64,000 nt of DNA from Tetradesmus obliquus. Taxonomy: Eukaryota; Chlorophyta; Chlorophyceae; Sphaeropleales; Scenedesmaceae. The stretch spans positions 5,132,501 through 5,196,500 of the forward strand of contig CP126201.1 of assembly GCA_030272155.1 (NCBI GenBank), read 5' to 3'. Every line of letters begins with the position of its first letter. Positions within the stretch are counted from its first letter, which is position 1. The notes beneath the pieces were generated by a model, which was not told the origin of the DNA, ran no database searches, and saw nothing but the letters and a program-made list of their open reading frames with translations. The position numbers and the translations under genes were made by a program. Below, piece by piece: positions 55,493 to 64,000 of the stretch.

Positions 55493-56980
55493 CCATCGCA
55501 TGCTGCACCCCATGCTGCTGCTGGGACCCCGTTAAGCAAATGTCAGCACATTAAGCAATGCCAATTAATGAAGCGATGAAGCTGGAGGCCACATGAAGCT
55601 GGCAGGGGAGGTGGTGCTGCTGCCAGGGAGTGAAGGGCCATAGCAGCACACCACTCTGCAGCTGTGCAGCAGCACATATGTGCTACCATGCATGGTAGCC
55701 ATGTCCTACACCAGTTGATGTGTGTGAATGGCAGTAAATCATGTGAAAACATGTAGCTGCAAGCCACAATTCATTGTGCGTAACGTTCAATGGCTGCCGT
55801 TGGCTGACCACGCCCAGCCAACTTACTCCAGCATTGTCCCTTGCAGATGACGCTGCTGTGCCGGCAAGCGTGTAGCACAGACTGCTAACCATTGCGTGGA
55901 AAGCAGACATGATACAAAAGCAGCTAGGATTAAAACTGCTCTCATTTCGCCGTTAAGACGTGCTTGCAGAATCGATGCTGCTGCGCTCGTACGCAGCTTG
56001 ACGCCTGGAGGTCTTTGAAATTGCCTTGTTCAAGAGGACGCGCCAGCTGCACCTCTTCATGCAAACATCTTTGTGTTCTTGGGTCGTTGAAGCGTACGGC
56101 CAACGCTTGACGGAGCAGCAGGTGTGTGCAGGTGCATCGCACCTCGATGGCCGTTGAGCCCAGCCTGCAGCTGCAGCGAGTGCTGGAAAGTCTGGACGCC
56201 ACCATATGCCAGCAGGGGCTCGTAGCTGCATCTTTCAGGCCGACTGCAAATCTGGTATCATACAGCACACCTGTGCTCATGTCGTGCTGCTGTGTGCAGC
56301 TCAAACGCTGCACGTGCGTTCTTTGCTCAAACTGTGCACATGCATAAGCAGTGCACCTACGCGCAAGCTGTGCCAGCAGTGCATCAGCAGCCTAAGCCAA
56401 CACACTTAGTTTAAGCTTATCGATGTTACCAATTGCCTCGGTTCCCAACACCCAACTCAAGTCCAGCGCATACCCAAAGCGTGGCTCAGGTCACCTGTCC
56501 CACAAAAATGAGATGGTTACCATCAGTGCGTGGAACTGTCAGCAGCTGGCAGCGCTCCACACAGGACAACGATATGTGCAACAGCCCTGGCTGCTTATTC
56601 AGCAGCAACAAGTCAGATATAGCGTGAAGATGCTTGAATATAGGACAAAGCTTCATCAAGCAATACCATTGTGTACAATTGCACCACATTGCTGCGGCGG
56701 CTGTCCAACATGCCCATTGCGGCTGCATTAAATTAACTGACTACAAAAGTTGCCCAGTAACTGCAAGTCACTCAGCAAGTCATCAAAGAACTGCCTCACT
56801 GAACCTTTCCTACCATTTGAACGGTGACGTCCCCACCACTGCACTAGTATTAAGCTGATGCTGACACTTGCCAAGCACGTTCTTTGCCCAAAAAGCAGTG
56901 ATGGTTGCAAGATGAGCACCATGCTCTCGTCACCTAGAAATGACAGGCAGCATTCAGATCTTCAAACACCAAGCATCTGC
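55493..56980. other. Intergenic right of the transposon; possible displaced exon
   Basis: About 1.5 kb. On the minus strand an ATG at 55910 opens a hydrophobic start (MSAFHAMVSSLCYTLAGTAA) that meets a perfect GTAAGT donor near 55,825. It could be a signal-peptide exon of a gene whose rest lies left of the transposon, but its phase (0) does not match paralogue C (2). A 123-codon minus frame at 55,942-56,313 ends FCKHVLTAK; I recognise nothing in it. Nothing else is supported. Confidence 0.35.
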
Positions 56981-59900
56981 CTAGCTTCCTTGTGCTTTGG
57001 TCCTGATGACAATGCTGCTGTTGGCTACAGTAGCTGCGCTGCTGCCGCCAACTGCCTTGGCAGTGATGCGGTTGTTGCCTGACGCCAGCAGCTGGCAGCT
57101 GGTGGCTGCCATGCCCTTCTTGTTGGTGGTCAGGCTGTAGCTCTTGCAGGCCACAGCCTTGCGGCTGGGCTTAATGTTGAGCAGCACGCGCTGGCCGATG
57201 GCGGGCCGGCCTGTGGCCTTGTCCTGCACCGTCACGCTGACCGTCACGCGCCCACCCACGGTGGGTGCTGCTGCAGTGCTGGCGGAGGCCACGCTGTGCT
57301 GCAGAGTCACCTTGACCCCTGAGGCTGTGCAGGGGTTGACCTCCAGGTACTTGTGTGCCGCCAGGGCCTGCACAATGCCGAAGCCGTACTTCTGGTCGCG
57401 GCCGGCTGTGGTGTTGGCTGGCTTCACGGCAGTCTTGCGCAATGCTGCACGGATCTCTGCTGCCGTGCACTGCGTGTGCGCCGACCACACCAGGCCAGCA
57501 ACGCCAGAGGCAGTGGGGGTCGCCTGCAGCAAGCAACGGCAGCAATGCATGTCACGGAGCAGCTACTTCAGCTGGACACAGCAGGCATGATCTGTGCAGC
57601 TGCCTTGCACTCATGGTCAACATAGCAGGGTGTGCCGTCAGCTAAGTCCGTGCTGTGGTCAGTGTTAGGCTCTTGCCCCCCCTACCCGGGTGCTTGTGAC
57701 ATAGTGCTTGTGACATATTGCTTGTGACACAGAGCACATGCACGCATCATCAACCACGCAACTCCAAACATATGTTTAATTAGAAACCAAAAGCTCATGC
57801 AGGCATGCGGCTGCCATGCACAGCGTCCTGCCAGTCCCCCACCCAGGCGCAGTGCCGCCTCACCATGCTGGTGCCTGACAGCAGGTCGAGGCTGTACTCG
57901 TTGGCCTGGCTGACCTCAGTCACGCGGATGGTGGCAGACACAGCCTCCCCAGCAGCCAGCGCCTCGCGCAGTGCGCGGCCCTGCTTCTGGCTGATGCTGA
58001 TGGCGGGGGTCCAGCCCTGCTCCGGCGCTGCATCGCAGATGTCCACGCTCACGCCCGCCAGCCGCTCACACTCGGGCAGGTCGTCCCTGTTGAAGATGAT
58101 GGCGCCGATGCCGCCGCCAGCCGCGCAGTTGAGCAGCTTCTCACAGAAGGTGGTCTCCCCGCGCTGCAGCAGGCAGATGGCGCCGTCAGCCTCACACTTC
58201 TCCGCGCCCAGGCCGCAGTCCACCAGGCGCCCGCTGGCTGTGCCTGCCGGTGAGCCGTCCACGCGCGCCACCTTGGGCTTGTTGAAGAAGTTGGTGTCGT
58301 TGGCCAGCGCCGCCAGGGGCGTGTCCAGGCTGAGGATGTCGCGGGAAAAGGGCAGCGCGGCGTAGCCGCTGGCGTTGGTCATGGCCACCGGGACGGTGGA
58401 CAGCGTCTGCACGCCGGGCGCGGCCAGCTCCACGTCTGCGTTGAAGGTGGAGAAGGTGGCCGGCTTGCTGTTCCAGTCCACGGCGCCGATGGAGATGACC
58501 TCGTTGTAGCCTGCAGGGTAGTTGGTGGTGTTATCGCCGCCATTCCCCGCTGCTGCAATCCACAGCACGTCGTTGCGCGCCTTGGCCAGCGCCGCGATGG
58601 CTGCCTTGGAGAAGTCTGTGACGCTGGTGGAGCCGTAGCTCATGGAGATGACCAGCTTCATGTCAGGGGTGGAGGTGGCCAGCTTGCGCCTGGCAGCAGC
58701 AGCAGCGGCAGCAGTGGGCAGGGCAACAAAGCAGAGTGTTGAGTGAGCAGCAGAGTCAAAAAATGCAGCTAAAGTACCTGTTGCTGGCACTGCAATGCTG
58801 CTGCTCATGTGGGTGCTGCAGGGATCAGCCTGCGGCATGAGGTGCTTGGCGCAGCTGCATGCGGGTTCAGCTGCTGAACTGAAGTTTGCTTGCTGATGCT
58901 GTCATGGCTGATGCAGTGTGTGCAGCTACAGCGCTCTCACAGAAGCAGCAGGGCTGCTGCTGTAGTATAGCGCAGAGCAGCTGCTGCAGCAAACCAGCTG
59001 GGCCACTTGCTGCCGTGCTGTGCTGCCGTGGTGCTGCCACACCTGTCCAGCTCAGCGATGCACTCCTGCCAGGCGGCCACCTCCAGGTCGTCACTGGCGG
59101 CCATGTTGGGCCCAAAGTAGTTGTAGTGGTACAGCTGCGCGCCCTCGCTGGACACACCCACCACGCCGCGCCCGTTGCGCAGCGCACCGATGGTGCCGCT
59201 GGTGTGCGTGCCGTGCCTGCAGCATGGACACCAGGTGCACGGCGTGTCACACCATTGTGCAGGCTGTGAAGCCAAGCTGCTTAGCATGCAATGCTGCATG
59301 CAGCACTGTGTTACCGGCTTACAGGTTTTTTCTCCCTGCATGTTTTGCGCAGCTGGCTGTGCTGCCCCGCACCTGTTGGCGTCCTCATACCAGGTGTAGC
59401 AGTAGCGGAAGGGCTGGCTGGTGTCGCCGTCAGGGAAGCCAGGCATGCACCCAGACGTGGCTGCGGGGGGAGACGGCAGGCAGAATAACACTACGTCAGC
59501 ATAAGCAACACGCAACCCTGTAGCCAGCACCAGAACTCACGTGCAACTGTGATGTTGCCGCTGCTGTGGCTACTGCAAGGACGCATTGGACATTCAGTCG
59601 GCAACAAGCATTGCCTTTCGTGTTTGCAATTGTGCCTGACAGATGTGCACGTTGGTGTGCGTGTCACTTTGGCTCAACTCACTCGCGTTGTTGAACTCCT
59701 TGTTGGTGCGGTCCAGGCCCGTGTCGATCACGCAGAACAGCACCTTGCTGCGGAACTTCTTGGCCACCTCCACCATGGCGGGGTCGTCAGCCTGCACCAG
59801 CTTCACGCCGTACGGGACGCCCTCACCGCGCCGCCCCAGGTCGGCGTCAGGGCCCAGCTTGCCGTCAGACTCGCTGCACACCGCCTCCTCCGCGGTGGAG

Positions 59901-60489
59901 TTGCTGTCGCTGCTGTCAGCTGGCGGCGCAATGCTGGGCGGCGCGATGATCATGCCCGCGGCGGGCTGCGGGAACAGCGCACGCATGCCGCCCGCCTCCA
60001 CGCGGCCCACGCCACGCATGGCTGCCAGCTGAGCGTTGATCTCCGCAGCAACTGCGTCAGTTGCCGGGGTGCTGCTGCTGCTGCCAACGCTGGCTGTGGC
60101 TGCTGCTGCGATGTTGCCGCCGCTCACTACAAGCGAGTTGAAGTCTGTGTACTCGCGCATGATGCTGTAGCCCTGCTGCTGCAGTTGGCTGCGCACCTGC
60201 AGTTTTCAGGCATACAGCGCAGCAGCTGGTGTTAGGGATGGCACTGTGTGTGCTTTACCACGGCGTCATGGCACGATGCCATCTCATGTCACGTTGAACT
60301 GCTGGCAGCCTCCATGCAGTATGCCCTGTCTCATAGTAACAGAATGTGCAGCCTGCTGTTGCCACAGCTGGGTCTCACCTGGTCCAGCTCATCAGGTTTG
60401 TACTGCACGATGAAGCTGCTGGAGCTGCCCTGCGCAAGGATAGGCGCTGCTGCTGCCAACAGCAGCACAGCTGCAAGCAACCGTACCAT
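56981..60489 (-). CDS. Secreted subtilisin-like serine protease (S8) with PA domain, 6 exons
   Basis: Exons (minus): 60489-60379, 60196-59683, 59460-59373, 59216-59043, 58689-57864, 57523-56981; 2256 nt, 751 residues, phases consistent. Signal peptide MVRLLAAVLLLAAAAPILAQ. A prodomain-like region follows (FIVQYKPDELDQ...). Catalytic Asp in VIDTGLD (about 198), His in HGTHTSG (239), oxyanion Asn in AAGNGG, Ser in GTSM (570, with ATPTASGVAGLVW after it). A PA domain (LVDCGLGAEKCE, CLLQRGETTFCEKLLNC, GAIIFN) is inserted between Asn and Ser, as in plant subtilases. The C-terminal part is beta-rich (VTLQHSV, VSVTVQDKATGRP). All triad residues are present, so an active extracellular or vacuolar endopeptidase is expected. 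The Asp, His and Ser lie on different exons. Confidence 0.9.
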
Positions 60490-61696
60490 GGCTGCCTGTG
60501 TCACTGGTTCTGCAGTTAATAATGCTCGCAACCTCCTTGAATTTGCCTTGGATTCAACGGTCACTGCCTGGAGTGCCAGAGGGAAGGCAGCAGGTCAAGA
60601 GTGACAGCAATACAGCACAGCAACATATGTCAGCTACCTTTCAATGGCTGGACACATGATCAAGCAGGGACTATGTTGAAAGCATGTGACGCGATTATCG
60701 ATTAACAATGCATTCTCCGAGTGCCTTTGAGTGCGCTTTTCTGTGGGCCTGCCCGGATTGATGTCGCAGTTGGACACTTTTCGTCTAGGAAGCTACGCCA
60801 GGAACTGCACTGCTCTATAAGCGCGTGATTGCTGTTTGAATAAGACTGAAGCAAATGCTCGCTGCGCGTGCAACGACAGCGCACCCGGCAACTCGCGCGC
60901 CAATGGCCTCCCTCCCAGCTTTCAGTAGGACTTCGAAACAGCACCTAGTTACTGTTCATACACAATACAAAATATTATGCATTCAGCGCGCAGAAGCACG
61001 TCATGCACGTTTGGCCACGAGCTGTGAGGAAGGCACCAACAATGCCTGCGAGCCGGCGATTGACCCCCAAGCCGACGTGGATATGGCCGAAAGCACAAAA
61101 ACGTACTCTTCCACCATTAATATATGAGTCAGGCATACCGCATCTGCGCACACCGCAGGTCCTTTGCCAACTTGGCTCTTTTGGCAAGACAGTTCAAATC
61201 AGCAGATCCCGAAACCTACAAGCAAATAGAGCTGGCAGGAAACCGGATGTGCATGCTGACTCTGTACAAACAAACTTCACGCACAAGGTACGTACTCGGC
61301 AAGCAGCACCAGCCGTGAACCCCGGACCAGCAGTCAAGCTGGCAAGTCACCCTGACATGCACCTGGTGCGTTTGCACTGCTGCCCGAGATATGGTGTGAT
61401 AGAACGCACCTCCTCAGGAGGGGGTGTTCTACCGTAGAACGCCCCGTTCTTGTGGGTGTCCTTTCTATCTATTCAAAGGTTCATTTTATGGCACTGCTGC
61501 CTCCCGTAATACTGACAATCGACGTATCTGAGTTGGTATGTGAGCTTCAGCCGCAAAACACACTCCTTCAAATTGACTGACAGTTGTTGGGCCCACTATG
61601 TGACGAGGCAGGCCATTACTCTTACTTTTGAACATCATTAATGCAGATATAGGTGACAAAGTAAAACAATCATGATGAGAACGCCGCGTTCTTAGT
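60490..61696. promoter_or_regulatory. Divergent intergenic region between subtilase and KDZ gene
   Basis: About 1.2 kb, AT-richer than its surroundings, upstream of both the subtilase (leftward) and the KDZ transposase (rightward). It may contain the left end of the KDZ element. I looked for an inverted-repeat terminus but cannot define one, since the right end is outside the window. Confidence 0.35.
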
Positions 61697-61978
61697 ATGT
61701 CTTCGCGTAATACGTTCAACACTCCAGGGGTGCCGATCCTCAAACCTTTGACCAAGCCATCCAGAACTAATGGAACTATTCTTAGACCCCTTGCTGAACC
61801 ACAGCGGGTTGTTGGTCGCAGCAGAAGGAGTGGACTTCAAGCTGGCAGCAGTTCTTCAGCACCTGGCCCCTTGCCAAACCCAGCAGACAGCGCCTTCCCA
61901 GCGCAGCAGAGTTCAGAGGAACAACAGTGGGACGATTACGGCTTTTGCGATGCAGAGCAAGCACAGGCAGAAGCTGCT

Positions 61979-62024
<46 letters not shown>

Positions 62025-63941
62025 CAGCAGCGTCTATGGGGGCAGCAGCGTCAGAAGGTGTTGGGGGCGTCTCCGCTACCTTCACTACAGCTGGTGCAGC
62101 TGCAGCTGCCCAATCCAAACCAGAACGCACCAGCACTCAAGCTGCGATAGAGGAAAACTGGCAGCAGTATAGGCAGGACAACTTGGAGCTGTTCTTCAAC
62201 ACACAGGCAAAGCAGGCAGAGTTTGATCAGCAGTACAGCATGTTCCTGCAGCAGCAGGTCACAAATGCTGTCGGCAGTGCCACATGCGGAGTGTGTGGGC
62301 TTGGGGTTGCACACTGCCAGGTAGTGCGCCTCGTGGAGGTCACTGTGATTGACATCGCTGCTTGGTTCACAGTGAAGGTGCCTGTGGTGCGCTGCAGCAG
62401 GTGCGAGCGGCAACAGCATGTTGGTGCAGTGATAAGGCTACAGAGTGATTTCGCCTGTATAAGCGCCCGTATGTCTCTATCGGTGCTTATGTATGCATAA
62501 CTCAGGCAGTGCAACTCGTGGTTGCAGGACTTGGTTGCAGGTTATGGTAGTCAGCAACGCTTCAGAGATGTTACTGGTGGCTAACCTCATTTCACCTGGA
62601 TTGCGCACATGCAAACAGGTGTCAGGACAACGCAGGGGTGCGCCCAGCTGCGGCTGTGGGTGCAGCACAACCAGCTGTCGGTGCTGCCGGGGCTGGATGT
62701 GCTGCCGGTGCAGGAGGTCAGGAGCACCCGCTGCAGCAGCAGCAGCAGCAACAGCAGCAGGAGCGCCAGCAGCGGGATCAGAGGGCTTGGAACGCCAAAG
62801 CCCTACATGCTGGGTGCTTCCCAGCTACACCTGTTCATGGCGAGCACCTGCAGTTTGCCCAGAAGGAGCGCAGCCTAGTGTGGTTCACTCTGCGCCTGCT
62901 GCGGCACGCGTTCGGTCTGCGCCAGCATGTGCAGCGCCTGGCTGTCAGCAAGCTAGCAGAAGCCCAGCGTGAACTGCTGGAGGAGCAGCTGTACAGCTCG
63001 CTGCTGCGCAGCATCAACAGCGACGTGTTCCGGAAGTACTTTGCTGCAGCATTAGATAACTACGCTGCCATGTCGCTGGAGGTGGGAAGCCGGCAGTGGC
63101 TGGAGCTGCCGCCTGAGAGCCTTGCGGGGTGCTGCACTGTCTGCCGCCGCGGGCACTTGAAGTTTCTGCAGCAGGAAGGGGTGTTGGGTGAGCACTCATT
63201 TGCTGGCAGCAGCAGCGCTGGCGTCTGCAGTGACTGCAGCAACCTAGCCGCAGCAACGGCAGGAGGTCCTGGCTCTGTAGCTCCAGGCGACGGTGCTGCT
63301 GCGAGTGCAGCAGCAGCAGCAGCAGCAGACATAGGGCAGCCGGGAGGAGCACCTGCTGGCAGTGGTGACAGTGGATCAGCTGATCAGCACAGCATGTATG
63401 CTGCCACAGGCAGCAGCCCTGAAGCAGCAGCAGGCAAGGCAGCAACGTTAGCAGCGACTGGTGAAGGCAGACCAAGCCGGTCAGCTGTGTTCCACACGCT
63501 GGGAGCAGGTTTGATTCTGCATTCAGTCCTGGTGGATGGGCTCCAAAAGATGCGGCACTTTCGAAAGGCTGGTGAGTCAGTGCTGCCGCGGTGACTTGCA
63601 AGTCCACGCTCACATGTCATGCATTCTCGTTCAGTCCCTGTGCTGGCCTGCGCAGTCTGCATGTTCAGCTGACCCCCTTGCGTTCCACACCTGCACACTT
63701 TGTTCAACTGTTCGTGCCTGCCACTTTCACTTCCTGTGCCTGCAGGCCGGGCATCAGGGCGGGTGCCATTGCTGCGTGAGCGCCTGCTGCCTGACACTGA
63801 CTTCATGCTCTGGGACAGTGCTGCGGGTGCCGAAGATGACAGCGCTGGGTCCGATTCATGCAACACCTTCAAGGCGGACAAGGTGTTGGGCAGGTCATCC
63901 GACCTATTTGATCAGAGCGGCATCGTCACCCTGCTGTGCAG
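61697..63941 (+). CDS. KDZ-superfamily (Kyakuja-Dileera-Zisupton) transposase, 3' partial
   Basis: Exons 61697-62400, 62619-63571, 63746-63941 (ending in a GTGAGA donor, phase 2); the gene continues past the window, with at least 617 codons here. The N-terminus MSSRNTFNTPGVPILKPLTK is Pro/Arg-rich and followed by an Ala run. A cysteine cluster CGVCGLGVAHC...VEVTVIDIAAWF...PVVRCSRC matches the CxC domains that accompany KDZ transposases. Later, HSVLVDGLQKMRHFRK sits at the place of the DGN-type catalytic motif (Asn replaced, here DGL), and SCNTFKADKVLGRSSDLFDQ plus SGIVTLLCR matches the conserved C-F-A...D-TG-...CRH block, whose His would be the first codon of the next exon. Mobile-element gene, unrelated to the CACTA element. 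Confidence 0.68.
61974..62022. repeat. (GCA)n tract coding polyalanine in the KDZ gene
   Basis: About 16 GCA/GCT units in the first exon of the KDZ transposase, read as Ala (AEAAAAAAAA...). Confidence 0.85.
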
Positions 63942-64000
63942 GTGAGATGTGTGTGATGCAGCCACACCAGAGCGCGTATTGCAACCAACCTCGCCATAAC
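63942..64000. other. Start of an intron of the KDZ gene at the window edge
   Basis: GTGAGATGTG follows the third exon; the remaining 59 bases carry no stop-independent signal and are taken as intron. Confidence 0.5.

Noticed and set aside
55825-55910. Signal-peptide exon of paralogue C displaced by the transposon
   Set aside because: Attractive position, strand and GTAAGT donor, but it ends in phase 0 while the acceptor at 38323 needs phase 2; kept only as a possibility.
62227-62514. Minus-strand ORF opposite the KDZ cysteine cluster
   Set aside because: Shadow frame; the plus strand has the CxC spacing and in-phase splice sites.
1-64000. tRNA, rRNA or organellar genes
   Set aside because: I saw no cloverleaf-like segment with a T-arm consensus, no rRNA core sequence and no organelle-type gene; nothing to report.

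Overview
The window is nuclear DNA of a eukaryotic green alga, most likely a core chlorophyte (Chlorophyceae; the clade is inference). Nearly every gene is split by short GT-AG introns with GTGAGY or GTGCGC donors. The coding sequence is rich in Ala, Ser and Gln, and (CAG/CTG)n tracts are everywhere. Gene content also fits: a GT37-like fucosyltransferase pair, a TBL-type PC-esterase, a PAM, a large DExH helicase and plant/alga-type DNA transposons. There is no operon structure. I built exon models by hand and checked them by splice-site motif and by phase adding up across every junction; none has been tested against transcripts.

Layout. 1-5.2 kb (-): PC-esterase/TBL-like enzyme whose huge Ser/Ala-rich C-terminal exon runs off the left edge. 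6.3-8.7 kb (-) and 16.7-18.3 kb (-): two GT37-like fucosyltransferase paralogues, one with introns and one without. 9.8-14.8 kb (-): peptidylglycine alpha-amidating monooxygenase-like protein with an intact lyase half and an apparently ruined copper half. 19.8-20.8 kb (-): four-EF-hand protein. 21.5-33.4 kb (+): a 21-exon DExH RNA helicase of the DHX57/DHX29 type, one intron of which opens with a 30-copy array of its own 5' splice site. 35.5-38.3 kb (-): three related small genes with VVAAQP repeats.

38,484-55,489 is the centrepiece: a complete 17,006-bp CACTA (En/Spm-type) DNA transposon. It has about 50-bp terminal inverted repeats starting CACTATGGTCAC, a 3-bp CTT target-site duplication on both sides, and subterminal CTGGACATG arrays. 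It carries two minus-strand genes: a phase-perfect 15-exon Tnp2-like transposase (1457 codons), and a 6-exon protein of unknown function (770 codons). Between them lies an 11-copy 282-bp satellite. Seven consecutive transposase exons are tandem duplicates, all symmetric phase 1-1.

57.0-60.5 kb (-): secreted subtilisin-like protease with a PA domain and full catalytic triad. 61.7 kb to the right edge (+): the 5' part of a KDZ-superfamily transposase, a second unrelated DNA transposon.

How the genes relate: several act in the secretory pathway or cell surface (PC-esterase, fucosyltransferases, PAM, subtilase, perhaps the VVAAQP proteins), but nothing shows they form one pathway. The recurring theme is structural: tandem duplication has repeatedly made or copied splice sites and exons (fucosyltransferase intron, helicase donor array, transposase exon array).
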